Positions 1 to 11,544 of a stretch of 64,000 nt of DNA are shown piece by piece. Within the stretch, counting starts at the first letter, position 1. The number at the start of each line of letters is the position of its first letter. The notes beneath the pieces were generated by a model. It was not told where the DNA came from. It worked only from the letters and a program-made list of their open reading frames with translations, and searched no databases. Made by a program: the position numbers and the translations under genes. This DNA is from Sipunculus nudus (lineage: Eukaryota > Annelida > Sipuncula > Golfingiida > Sipunculidae). The DNA lies in the NCBI GenBank assembly GCA_026874595.1, contig CM049317.1:39398401-39462400 (forward strand). The letters run 5' to 3'.

Positions 1-572
1 GTCGATTCATTTCAGTTGTATGTCAGTCTGACTGATGGTAAGGATCATGGGCCTGTTACTGTATATAAGATGGTCAGGTGTTAATGGAGTTGGGATAGAG
101 TGTGTAACATCACAACCTGGCTATTGACTTTCAAACTGTCAGTGTCACAGAATCAGCTGTTGACGGTGTACCATCACTACATCCCAGTGTGGCTGCTTTA
201 TACTAAATCAATAGGACCACCTCTGTAAACCACCAGCCAGTCTGCTGCACACAGACCTGCAAACAATTCTTGTCATTCTTTGTCAACCTTTATTGATTTG
301 TTTGTTTACACTTGTTTACACATGGTGGCATGTCTAAATATCTGTGACTTTCAGGTGTGGTGTTGGGGAGACGCATTGTCATAATGTTCTTTAAGGATGT
401 CTCTATCATATTACAACTGAGGGCTGACGCCAGCCAGCCTGCCAAAATACTCCCTACTCAGCAAAATCTATAAATGACTCATGTATGATTACTTTAGTGA
501 TCCATAGTCAATTCCTGCTAGAGCCCAACTTCCTCTCACCCAACTTTTGGAATTGCTGTTATGATATCATTT
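1..572. other. Unassigned single-copy-looking sequence
   Basis: No family terminus, tandem repeat or convincing coding segment was seen. Positions 16-37 lie between a TTTCAG acceptor-like site and a GTAAGG donor-like site, but a 22-base interval is too short to call an exon without a transcript. The 65-residue open frame from 485 starts here and runs into the family G fragment; it resembles no protein I know. Confidence 0.4.
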
Positions 573-775
573 TTGTCCCCCACTCCCTTGGAAGCTACGG
601 GGGACATTGTTTTGGGTTTGTCTGTCTGTCCATCTGTCTAGCTGTCTCTCTGTCCATCAGGATTTTCGTTTCCGTGAGATAATTTTCCAAAATTGCTCTC
701 ATGCTTACCTTGGTTGGGATTGGTTTTGGAGTGTCTGTCTCACAAGATAATAATACAATATGGTATTTCGTTTTT
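573..775 (+). mobile_element. Family G 5' fragment (Helentron-like)
   Basis: Starts with a hairpin whose arms GTCCCCC and GGGGGAC are a perfect 7-bp inverted pair around an 18-base loop. It is followed directly by a GTCTGTCC-type microsatellite, the same order seen in families A to F. The copy is cut off at 775 by the family A element inserted in a T-run. No matching 3' end was identified; part of its body may continue after 2454. Confidence 0.4.
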
Positions 776-2454
776 AGCTCAGCTGACTATAAGTCATCTG
801 AGCTATAGTTGTGGTCCTTTGTCCTTTGTCCATCCGGCCGTCTGGCCGTCCGTCCATTAACAGGTCACGCTTTGAAACCATTGGACCTATAAATCCCAAA
901 TTTGCATACAGTTTGATGTCCCCAAAATCTCTTACAACACCCAAAATTGGGTCATTAGGACTTAGTTCCTTCGAGATATTATGGAAAAATGTCCGTTTTC
1001 CATTAAAAACCTATTCATACACTTCAAGACTGCCTGATATCAAAACCACTGTTTGTTTTTTATCATATTTAGTATGCATATTCTTTTGTACATTTCCTAT
1101 GTACATACCAAATATAAGGTCAGTTTTGCTTAATTTGTTGAATTTTTGGGCCTGAACATAATGCACTTTGTAAAAAAACCCAGGAAATATATTTACTCAC
1201 TTAACATAAGAATTGTTGAAGCTAGACACTTTTTTTCAGGGATATAACTTCATTTAATCAAAATTCAAAATTGTTTACGAAAATTAGATCTTAATATTAC
1301 AAATTTTAAAAAGTTGTTTGCATAAATATAAAATCAGTACCCAAACTTTGGCTTTAGCACATTTTTTCCCTGTAAGCACTGTTGATATAATTTTCATATT
1401 ATGCACACATAAGGATTTCAGCTACAAACTCTGAAATTTGAAAGGAATTGAACAAAAACTGTAACTTTTATTTAAGTTTTTATGAGACAGTGTCACACCT
1501 AGGCTATACTGAAACCCCTTTGTATGTCCTCTTGTTGACCTTTCAGGCCAATTATTCACACTTGAAGCAAGGCATACTCTGCAGCCAGCCAGCTCTTGGG
1601 TGGCTTAAGCAGGATCTAACTGTCCAACCCCCTCCTAGATTTTTTGTTTTGGCCAAAAACATAACAATAAACAATTTTTAAAAAATATTGGTTTATAACA
1701 ACAACTTTAAGAAAAATTAATGGAAAGGAATTTTAAAGTTAATGAGTAACAGGGAATTACCTTGCAATAACTGATATTTTATAGATCTTCCATGGATGGT
1801 TGAAAATGTAATTCAAATGACACAATGCAGATTTCAGTCATAAAAATGGGGAAAAAAATTTTGAAATAAAATTGTTTACTATAAGGGAATATATGAAGCA
1901 AATTAATGATAGACAAGGATGCAATTGATTATATTTAATTAATCTAAATTTCTAGGTCTTTTTCAGGTGTTTAATATGTTGGTTTATATTTATTACAAAA
2001 TTTAAAAAAAAATATTTAAATGTGTCAAAAATTAAATATTTTACCCAGACAAGTGCCAAAGATGTCAATATGTTTGACTAATGACATTAAGATTCATGGC
2101 TGTATCAGATGTTACATGATACTAGGTAAATAATCAAAAGCATGATAAGTAACATGACTTATAGTGGACCTTTTTTTCAAATACTTCTGCTGCAATGTAG
2201 ATAGAGTTATAAGGCCAAGTCAAAACCTGTGTGACTGTAGCAGGACTTTTCCAAATGTAAATAATATAAATGACATCAGCCCTCTTCCCTCTCCAGGGAA
2301 TTCATCAAAATCTTTACATTACTTGATTTTAAATGCCATCATCCCCATAAATCAGCTTATATTACCACACAAAACCAACATTTTTCTACCCCTTCTTCCA
2401 AATCATATTTTATGATCATAAAACAGCTGAGCGCCTTGACCCATGGGTCCCTTG
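776..2454 (+). mobile_element. Family A element, complete (A1 subtype)
   Basis: The 5' end forms a near-perfect 29-base palindrome: AGCTCAG, then TGACT, ATA, AGTCA, then CTGAGCT, with one mismatched pair. GTCC-type repeats follow. The 3' end carries CAGCTGAG, an inverted copy of the 5' start, then the palindrome GACCCATGGGTC, and ends in CCCTTG before a T-run. No target-site duplication is visible: it sits between T-runs (CGTTTTT before, TTTATA after). The layout matches non-autonomous Helentron-like elements. The body (positions 860-1700) recurs in the elements at 37981, 45296 and, inverted, 49384. Short open frames inside are not coding. Confidence 0.65.
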
Positions 2455-2626
2455 TTTATATGATGAATCAGCACATTAAGTAAGGACTATTAAGGACGTA
2501 ATTAAGCTTGCTTTAATTGACGGATTAAAGCATGTTTCGCCTGACATTTGACAAAGGCTCTGACCCACATGAATGGTCAGTCAATGTGAAAAACACATCA
2601 CTGTTGCTTTATGAAATGAGGGGGTT
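2235..2626. repeat. Left copy of 392-bp direct repeat flanking the LINE
   Basis: It aligns without gaps to 5854-6245 with about 10 mismatches (97% identity). It contains the last 220 bp of the upstream family A element plus 172 bp of flanking sequence, so the duplicated segment is simply the pre-insertion locus. The copies abut the two ends of the LINE exactly, as target-site duplications do, though they are far longer than usual. Confidence 0.8.
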
Positions 2627-5600
2627 GGGTATTCTTTTGATCCTTATGATTCTGGGGAAACCGATCATTGATAGACCACATGTTGGTCCCAAGTAACGAT
2701 TTTCATCTTATTAAGCGAGGTGTTATCTTGAGTGACATGGAGGATAACGTGTCCGATCACTTACCTCTAATGATGACGATCAACTGTAGAATCAGCGAGC
2801 TTCAATGGTCAGGGGATTACGACCAGCAGAGGTTAAGCTGGAAAAAACTTTCAGAATCCCAGATAGCTAATGTTGAAGGAAAGATTAGACTCTTTGTCAA
2901 TACTGGCATTACAGGGTAGCAGCTTCAATGAGGTTGTCAGTTACTACAAAAACATTACTAGTTCAATGATAGATGTCGCCACAAGAGCGATACCGCTTAA
3001 GAAATTTGTTAATTATTTAAAACCCAAGTGGAAACAACACCTTAAACCATTACATGACGAAATGAGAAAGAAAGGGGCTTGTTGGTTAGCCGGTGGTTGT
3101 CCGAGAGATCCCTCAAATGCATTGTACCGTGAATATAAAACCGCAAAAAGGGATTTCCGTCGAAAAATGAGACAAAGGGTTGCAAATGAGGAGCATGAAT
3201 TCTTTGAAGAAGTCGACGAAAATGCAGAGATTGATATAAATAAATTTTGGAAAAACATTAAATTCAAAAGAACATTAAAGCATAATGTTTCCACAGAAAT
3301 TATCTTTAATGAAGGACAGGTGGTAAGTGACCCACGACTTGTGGCTGATGGGTGGGCTGATTATTTTGAGAATATATTTTGCCCTGCTAAATCGACATAC
3401 TTTTGTGCTAGTCATGAAAATAGAATAAATGAGGAATTTTACAATATTTCACAAAAGTCGGGAAATCATTATGACCACACATTTGACAAACCGGTTATGA
3501 TGACTGAAATTGAAACTGCTATTAGAACTTTAAAAACCGGCAAGGCCAGTGGCTTTGACAAAGTTACAAATGAACATATTAAACATGGTGGTAAAACGTT
3601 GGCGCTCCATTTATGTAAATTGTTTAACTTATTTTTAATCCATGAAAAATTACCCGATAAAATGAAGAAGGGCATTGTAGTCACGATACCTAAGCACGGA
3701 CGAGGGAACAAATCCTCTCTACAAAATTACAGGGGCATAACTCTTCTGTCCTGTGTCTACAAACTTTTCGAGAGAATTGTTTTGACAAGAATTGATACAT
3801 ATATTAATATACAAGGAATTAATTTCCCAGACCCATTACAATTTGCTTACCAAAAAGGCCAGTCATTGATTGATGCAAGTTTAACTTTACAAGAAACTGT
3901 TCATCATTATGTTGATGGTTCTTCTAAACTGTACTCGTGTTTTTTGGACAGTCGGTCTGCCTTTGATGTTGTTTGGCATAAAAGTCTATTCACGAAGCTA
4001 TATAAATTTGGTATAGCTGGGCGGTTATGGAATCTTTTTTTAAATGCTTACTCTAATATGTAGAGTGCTGTGTTATACATGGGTCATCTAAGTGGATGGT
4101 TTGACGTGAAACAATCTGTGAGACAAGGAGGGGTTCTCTCTCCATTTTTATACATGCTTTTCATAAATGATCTCCTTCTCGAACTCAGAAGCTCTGACAA
4201 AGGAGCCCATGTTGGGCCTATCTACACTGGGAATCCAACTCAAGCGGATGACATATGTCTCCTGTCTCCCACACCCCGTGGTTTACAATATATGATCAAT
4301 ATTTGCTCAGAGTATAGCAAACGCTGGAGATTCTGTTTTAATCCAAAGAAAACCGTTATCATGGTTTTTTTGTGAAAATGAACGAACTTTCGGTAAAAAT
4401 GCAAAAAGTAGACAATGGTTTCTCGACAGTACACCAATACAGGAGAAAAGGTGTCATTCTCATCTTGGGGTACTTGTGCACGGGAATCACTCACACCATG
4501 AGCACATAGCGGAAGCATCGAGAAGGGGAAAGGGTTCATTTCTTTCCTTAGCTGGGGCTGGTGTTAGACCTAGGGGATTGAATCCACTTACAGCCATTAG
4601 TCTTTACAAGGCCGTCGTTATTCCGAAAGCTCTGTATGGTTCAGAATTGTGGAATTCTATGACAAAATCGGACTTTTTGATTTTAGAGAGAATGCAAAGA
4701 TTCTGTGCTAAGATCGCACAAACGTTTGGTCAGAGAACTCGTTCTGATATAGTTTTGGCAATGTTAGGCTTACCTCGAATTGAGGCATTCATATCGAGAA
4801 ATAAACTCTTCTATCTTGGCAGGTTAATTTCTAATTCATGTAATTCTGTTTCCAAGAAATTGTTCTGTTACAAAGATATGCTATTACGTATGTTTCCCGT
4901 CTTATGTAAATCTGGAATTGTTCAAGACTTTATGGCGCTCATTGCCAAATATGATCTAGATGCAGAATATGCCCTTCTCAGAAAAGGTGAAACCACAGTA
5001 AAGATGTGGAAAATAAAGGTTAAAGAGGCAATCGTAGGTTACGAAGCAAACGAATATGATGTGCGAACTGCACAAAACGCAGATTTTGTTAAATTAAGAA
5101 GTATTCATTCAAGCTGTTTTCAGCCTTCTATTATTTGGTATGCAGCTCGAGAAATACCCGAGTCTTTATCTAAGTTTCACTTTCTTGCACAAATTGTAGC
5201 TGTGTATGTGGAATTACAAACAAACGAAGAATCTCTGTGTCACAACTGTGGTCTATTTTATAGACATCCAGTGGCACATGTATTACTATATTGTGACAGG
5301 TCAAAGGGGAGCAGGGACAGATTGTGGGATTTTATCTGTAATTCGCTGAGTGTCCATGTCTCTGCTCTATTACACAATTTACCTGATGAAACTTTTCTTG
5401 AAGTTTTACTTGGAAAAGACTTCACTGCCCTATGTCAGTGGTCAATTGAATTACGGTACATACTACTATATAGATTTGCGTGTTATGTTGATGAAAATAA
5501 ATGTTTCATTTTACAGTTAATTGATGACAAAACCATTAAACTTTTAAGACTTAGTCCTTGAGTTTGGAAATAGCTATTCAGGTTACAGAAACAACAAGCC

Positions 5601-5853
5601 AGAAGAAATATTCTTTCTTTTCTGAGTTAAACCTTTCATGTTCTTGCTTACTTTGTTTTCGTACCTGAGCAATGTCCTTATGTACTACGGGAATGTATTT
5701 GTCATACTGTGTTCGTTTTACTTTGTTGATGTGTTGGTGATATCTGCATGTTCAAATATGTTTGTTCACATTGTTGTAATTCATTTAATTGTTCTATGTA
5801 ATATTCTTTTCATGTAAAATCTTCAAATATGAATGGAGGAAATAAAGAATAAC
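2627..5853 (+). mobile_element. 5'-truncated non-LTR retrotransposon (LINE)
   Basis: The insertion contains the end of an apurinic endonuclease domain, a reverse transcriptase domain and a C-terminal Cys-His motif, so it is a LINE that moves by target-primed reverse transcription. It lacks everything before the end of the endonuclease and so is dead on arrival. The 3' end reads GGAGGAAATAAAGAATAAC with no long poly(A). About 290 bp of untranslated AT-rich sequence follow the last stop at 5561. It is flanked by a 392-bp direct repeat. The clade was not assigned; a tree of the RT domain would decide it. Confidence 0.85.
2668..5561 (+). pseudogene. LINE endonuclease/reverse transcriptase, broken
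   Basis: The polyprotein is spread over several frames. 2668-2919 holds the endonuclease tail (SDHLPL). 2870-4063 holds the linker and first half of the RT, with the motif around GFDKVTNEHI and the catalytic aspartate in FLDSRSAFD near 3940-3980. 4070-4375 holds RQGGVLSP and the active-site box QADDICLLS (usual form F/YADD; Gln replaces the aromatic residue). 4476-5561 holds the thumb and C-terminal part, with a C-x2-C-x9-H-x4-C motif near 5240-5295. Breaks are a frameshift near 2880-2915, an in-frame TAG at 4061-4063 and a frameshift at the T-run near 4365-4372. About 2.5% divergence between the flanking repeats suggests a fairly recent insertion. Confidence 0.85.
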
Positions 5854-6245
5854 CTGTAGCAGGACTTTTCCAAATGTAAATAATATAAATGACATCAGCC
5901 CTCTTCCCTCTCCAGGGAATTCATCAAAATCTTTACATTACTTGAGTTTAAATGCCATCATCCCCATAAATCAGCTTATATTACCACACAAAACCAACAT
6001 TTGTCTACCCTTTCTTCCAAATCATATTTTATGATCATAAAACAGCTGAGCGCCATGACCCATGGGTCCCTTGTTTATATGATGAATCAGCACATTTAGT
6101 AAGGACTATGAAGGACGTAATTAAGCTTGCTTTAATTGACGGATTTAAGCATGTTTGGCCTGACATTTGACAAAGGCTCTGACCCACATGAATGGTCAGT
6201 CAATGTGAAAAACACATCACTGTCGCTTTATGAAATGAAGGGGTT
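5854..6245. repeat. Right copy of 392-bp direct repeat flanking the LINE
   Basis: Partner of 2235-2626 at a constant offset of 3,619 bp. It includes a second copy of the family A 3' end (CAGCTGAG, GACCCATGGGTC, CCCTTG). Homology stops at 6245, exactly where the left copy meets the LINE's 5' end. Confidence 0.8.
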
Positions 6246-6738
6246 CAACCCAGGAGGAGTAATGACAAAATCTAACACAAGATCCAAATTTTCGGAAAAG
6301 GGGTGGGGTTGTGGTGGGTTTGGGGTTTTCGATGCCTCAAAATTAATCTGATATCTGAAAAAGGTTGATGCTTAAAAGGGCGACCATCCCTGGAGTCCCT
6401 TTTGGTCTGCTTCTGCTACTGATGTGGTATGCATATTTCAGTTTTCTCCTTAATTGCCTTAAAACATACTTCTTTCATGTCTCCCTCACATCAACCTATT
6501 CTTTGAACATACAATGATAGTAACCACTCAAAGATCATTGAAAACCTGAGTGCCCCCACGTCCCATTCCTGTTCGCGAATGTAAACATTATTACTGACCA
6601 GGTCTTCAAGTTCAACGTACTGGTGTATGAATTTCTTGCCACGAGCAAAGTGCCACAAAAGAAAAGTTAAAAAATTTTTATACATATCTTATTGAGCCAG
6701 TAACCCACTGAAATTCTATATTTTCTTTTAATTTTTTT
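6246..6738. other. Unassigned flank, no feature seen
   Basis: This continues the locus that received the LINE. It has a G-rich stretch near 6298-6330 but no family terminus, no array and no supported exon. Confidence 0.4.
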
Positions 6739-7740
6739 AGCGAACCTGTGAGCTTATGCGATGGTGCGGCGTCGTGCGTTGTGCGTCGTCTGTACGTTAA
6801 CCATAGCTATCTCAAAAATGGCAGGAGTTAGCATCACCAAATTTTTGCAAATAATCAGTCTTCCAAAAAACTATATCGGACTTTGTTTATTTTTTGGCTA
6901 ACTGCATTTTCTTAGATTTTATAGGGAAAAAGCTAAAAAAGCTTTAAAAATCTTCTTCTCTGAAACTGTCCAGCCAAATTGTCCAATATTTCACAGAAAT
7001 GATCCCTGGAACAATCTTTCTCAAGTTTGCTCATATGGTTTCAGTTAGGAGATTTTTGGCCGAGTTACAGGAGGTTGAACTCTGTTAACTGTGCAAAAAA
7101 GCATATTAAAATTTTTATCTCAGAAAAGGCTGGAGCTATCATCACCAAATTTTATGCCAATGTTGGTCACGTAGGTCATATCTAAAATTGAGGTATTGGT
7201 GGCGCCACCTGCATCGACCTTTTTTGTATGGGGTCATCAGTGCCTGTATCATACTGAGGGCTACAAAAAACTTCTTCTCTGAAACTATATGGCCAAATGT
7301 TTAATATCGCACAGAAATGATCCTAGGGTAGTGCTTACTGAAGTTTGTTCAAATGGTCTCTTTTCAGTGACTTTTAGCTAAGTTATGGGAAGCTGAATTT
7401 AGTCATATGCCATAACAGCCCATTTTAGCTCAGTGGCTAGAAAGATCTTCTTCTCAAAAACCACTGGGCCAAATTCATAATTCTCACACATTAATTATCC
7501 TCAGATGTTGATAATTCAAGATTGTTCAAATGGTTCCCGTTCGGAGATTTTTGGCCGAGTTACAGGAGGTTGAACTTTGTCATTTGTTCAAAAAAGCACA
7601 CTAAATTAAAATCTCAGAAACCACTGGAGCTATTATCACCAAATTTAATGCCAATGTTTTTCACATATGTCATATCTGAAATTGAGGTATTTGTGGCGCC
7701 ACCTACATTGATTTGTTTTTTACAAGCAAAAAGGTAATTA
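6739..7740 (+). mobile_element. Family B element, 5' part
   Basis: Begins AGCGAACCTGTGAGCTTATG after a T-run, followed by a CGTCGT-rich short tract and GTACGTTAACC, as in the other B copies. The body repeats a module of about 450 bp (…TTCTTCTCTGAAAC… CACAGAAATGATCC… TTTGGC…) and carries GGTGGCGCCACC at 7198-7209. No 3' end is found before the next B start at 8378. 7741-8377 holds degraded or unique sequence. Confidence 0.55.
7198..7209. promoter_or_regulatory. GGTGGCGCCACC palindrome, shared by families (list)
   Basis: A perfect 12-bp palindrome, usually extended to TGGTGGCGCCACCTGCA or CCTACA. Exact copies: 7198, 8810, 19699, 27645 and 58302 (family B); 22443 (A); 29302 (B); 29969, 30247, 30674 and 48763 (C); 46233 (D). 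One-mismatch copies include 30525 and 48912. A function is not shown by the sequence. The extended form GCGCCACCTGC overlaps the core of the reverse-complement CTCF consensus, which makes a protein-binding role possible. Confidence 0.6.
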
Positions 7741-8377
7741 TAGATTCGTCTAGTTTATACACTGTTTTATGATGAAATTGTTAAGCTGATTGGTTTAAAC
7801 TTTACAAGAATTATTATATGGTAGAGTACTGCCAGTTTTATAAGAACAGATTGGGTAAATGTAGCTTTAAAAAAGCAGTGTAGCCAATTGAAAAAGGCTT
7901 TCAGTGTTTGAAAACAGATTAGGCAGCCTGGCAAGTTTCAAGTGGCAAGTAAAGAGGTCAACCAGTGCAGGCAGGTGGGGTCCAGACATCACCATGGCGA
8001 CTGACCTGGCTCTGCCTGGTGTCCAGATACAGTCTAGACTGCCACGGTGTCAGTGATCATGAGGTCAGTACAGCTCAATGCCCCATATAGGCTGTTGGGC
8101 ATCCATCAGGGTTCAAAAGCTAGAACAGTTGAGCCCTTCCTTGCAAGCAGCTTTGGCCTGCTGTGGCCAGTTGATACCAGCTTGGACCAGTTGCTTGATA
8201 CTCTTAGCCCTGGATGACTTTTACATAATCAGTTGATTTTATAAAGGGTGGCAGAAAAGGCTTATGAGCCAAATGTTTGTTGATTTGTGAGATTTGTTTC
8301 TTCAAAATAAACCCAGACAATATGTTAGTAAAGGTAAGGTCTTTGCAAGGTTAACAAATAAACAGTTGTATATTATT
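7741..8377. other. Intervening sequence between family B copies
   Basis: AT-rich sequence to about 7925, then a GC-richer tract (7930-8215) with repeated AGTGGCAAG, CCAGT and GTCCAGA-like words. It resembles the CAGTGCAGCCAGG tract inside the long B elements and may be a decayed form of it. No exon is supported. Confidence 0.35.
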
Positions 8378-9520
8378 AGCGAACCTGTGAGCTTATGCGA
8401 TGGTGTGGCATCGTCCGTCGTCTGTACGTTAACCCATACTATCTTGAAAATGGCAAGAGGTAGCATCACAAAATTTTATGCAAAAAATAAGTCATCTAAA
8501 AAACTATATCGGATTTTGCTTATTTTTTTGGCTAACTGCATTTTCTAAAAAAGCTTTAAAAATCTTCTTCTCCGAAACTGTTCAGCCAAAATGTCCAATA
8601 TTTCACAGAAATGATCCCTGGAACAATCTTTCTCAAATTTTTTCGAATGGTTTAAGTTCGGTGATTTTTGGCCGAGTTACAGGAAGTTGAACTTAGTCAT
8701 CTGTCCAAAAAAGCATACAAAAATTACAATCTCAGAAATGGCTGGAGCTGTCATCACCAAATTTTATGCCAATGTTGTTTACATGAGACATATCTGAAAT
8801 TTAGGTATTGGTGGCGCCACCTGCATCGACCTTTTTGTACGGGGGTCATCAGTGCCTGTATCATACTGATGGCTACAAAAAACTTCTTCTCTGAAACCAT
8901 ATGGCCAAATAGTTTAATATTGCACAGAAATGATTCTAGGGTAGTGCTTTCTGAAATTTGTTCAAATGGTCTCAGTTCAGTGACTTTTGGCTGAGTTATG
9001 GGAAGCTGAATTTAGTCATATGCCATAACAGCCCATTTTAGCTCAGTGGCTACAAAGATCTTCTTCTCAAAAACCACTGGGCCAAATTCTTAAATCTCAC
9101 ACATTAATTATCCTTAGATGTTGATAATTCAAGTTTGTTCAAATGGTTTTGGTTCAGTGATTTTTGTCTGAGTTATGGGAAGCTTAACTTAACCATTTTG
9201 CTGTATTTTCCCATATGAGTTATAAACCTGTAAAACGTTTTTTGACTGACACTACTGAGGCCAATTTGTTTAATATTTTACAAGAATAATCCCCTGAAAA
9301 ATTCTTATAATAATTGTCTTTTATGGTTCCAAAGAATTAATTTTGCCTGAATTATAAAGATTGAATTGAGTCATTTTACCATATATGTTAGCTGTGTGAA
9401 GCAGATACATCTAGACTGGCACCAGTTTATCAGCATTTATTACATCATGCCTTCAGACATTTAGATTTCAGGTTATCTAAGATTAATATTGACAAGAATG
9501 TTTTTTAAAAACTTTTAAAA
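8378..9520 (+). mobile_element. Family B element, second 5' copy
   Basis: AGCGAACCTGTGAGCTTATG starts at 8378 and the body parallels 6739-7740 with GGTGGCGCCACC at 8810. The body runs past 9000 into a segment (9000-9500) also present at 27850-28330 and 58500-58790, so these are aligned copies of one long element. It has no 3' terminus before the third B start at 9725. Confidence 0.55.
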
Positions 9521-9724
9521 ATGTAGATTTATGATTTTTAGATATTCCTCATGCCAGGCAATGTTTACAATCACAGGTATACAGCTGTCTATGGGTATAT
9601 AAAGATGGCTGTACATGGATTATAAATAATTGGTATCCATAGTCAAATTAATTCAAGATTTTGCCATCAGTGAGATGTATCTGTATTACAATTTTGCATT
9701 CAATATGCATCTGTAATAATTTTT

Positions 9725-11314
9725 AGGGAACCTGTGAGCTAATGCGATGGTGTGGTGGCATTTGTCTTCTGTACGATAACCTATATTATTTTGAAAATGA
9801 TTGGAGCTAGCTAATGAAATTTAATGAAAAATTAGCCATCTCAAAAACTCTGCATTTTCTTAATTTTATAGAGAAAAAGCTAAAAAAACCTTTAAAACCT
9901 TCTCCGACGAAACACTCAAGCCTAATTGTTCAATATTTCACAGAAATAATCTTTTATACCATCTCCCTCAATTTTGTTCCAATGGTTCAAGTTTAGTGAA
10001 TTTTGGCCGAGTTACAGGAAGTTGAACTTAGTCATCTGTCCAAAAAAGCATACTAAAATGACAGTCTCAGGAACGGCCGGAGCTATCATCACCAAATTTT
10101 TTGCCAGTGTTGGTCACATGAGTCATATATGAAATTCAGGTATTGATGGCGCCACCTGCATTGACCTTTTTTTGTACGGGGGTCATTGTTCATCTTTTAT
10201 TATTCTAGATATTTTGATAAAAAGTTTATGAATATGAATAATAAAAAAATTTTAGCCTAAGTCTTTCAGTATGTGTTAACAGATATACCAACAGGCCAAG
10301 ATTGAATCCGTATCTTTAAATAGGTTGAGAAACTGCCATCTGTTTCAGATTTGGCAACAGATCAAGAGTTCATTCAGTGCAGCCAGATATAGGTCAAGAG
10401 TTCAATCAGTGCCGCCAAGCACAAGGCATGTGATCACCTCATGGGTGACATGTGAACACCTCATGGGCACCATGTGATCACTTCATGGGTGTCAAGCCCC
10501 TCAAGGCAGGGCCCCTGGATGAGCTTATGCAATGGTGTGGCTACTATTTCAGATTTGGCAACAGGCTAGAGGTCAGTCTGGATCTGTTTATAGCTTTGGC
10601 AGACTGCCAACTGTATCAGATTAGGCAACAGGTCAAGAGTTCACTCAGTGCAGCCAGGTATGGGTCAGGAGTTTACTCAGTGCAGTAGCTGCATTCTATT
10701 TATAGCTTTGGCAGACTGCCAACTGTGTCAGATTATGCAACAGGTCAAGAGTTCACTCAGTGCAGCCAGGTACAGGTCAAAAGTTCACTCAGTCTGGCCA
10801 GGTGCAGGTCATGAGTTCACTCAGTGCAGTAGCCTGAGCAAGCAGTTTGTCACAGTTCACTTGGGGCAACAGCCTTTCTCACCTAAGCCTGTTCAGCCCC
10901 ATGCATCAGACTCAAGGTAAGTTTGATGTATTGGCCTAATATTTTGACCTGTCTATGTGTCTTTTATGGCTTTCTCGCTCACAAGATAGGTGTCGCCACC
11001 TACAATGACTTTTTCACAGTGTGTGTCCCTGCGTTTTTCTCAGGAGGGGTTTGATATATCAGTCTGAAATTGGGCATATGTATATATCTCTGATAGCTTC
11101 GTTGTATACAAGACTGGTGGTGCCAGCTACAATCTTTTTAGTGTTGTGTGCACCCATGCCAGAATTTCAGCAGTGATGTTTGTGTAATTGTTTCTTATTC
11201 AAAATGTTTAGTACTTGCATTGTTCATATACATGAAAAGTAATGGTCCAGCATTTAAGCATTATACCTGGTGTATTTCCCAATGCACAGGTTCGCATTAG
11301 GCCTGTAGGCCTTG
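9725..11314 (+). mobile_element. Family B element with both ends
   Basis: Starts AGGGAACCTGTGAGCTAATG. The 3' end is GCACAGGTTCGCATTAGG, then the stem AGGCCT-GT-AGGCCT, ending in CTTG before a T-run. 10330-10840 is an internal run of CAAGAGTTCACTCAGTGCAG-type repeats. A segment near 10980-11160 contains modules of the form GGTGGTGCCA with CTACAAT. This is one of the three more complete B copies in the window (others at 19242 and 57863). Confidence 0.6.
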
Positions 11315-11544
11315 TTTTTATTTAAAAAATGACCAACATTCCTCCTCTCAGTTAATACATCTTTCCAACCCCTGTAAAAAGCCTGGTATACTGGGTTTAT
11401 CAGCTAGTTATAAAAAGTCAAACTCACGGCCTACTACATTACTGTGCATGCATATTGGATGTTAAAATGTCTGGTCAGTCTGCTTCAAGATTTAAACTTC
11501 CATTATTCAGGCTTCATCTACTGTGAAATCAAAGAAAAAAAGTA

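Noticed and set aside
2235-6245. LTR retrotransposon reading of the two 392-bp flanking repeats
   Set aside because: The enclosed gene is a LINE-type polyprotein with an endonuclease tail; the repeats lack TG…CA ends and primer-binding sites and contain part of an unrelated neighbouring element.
9725-11314. tRNA-derived SINE, from GGTTCG in the family B 3' end
   Set aside because: Only GGTTCG fits a B box, no A box stands at the right distance, and the element is far too long and ends in a hairpin typical of Helentron-like elements.
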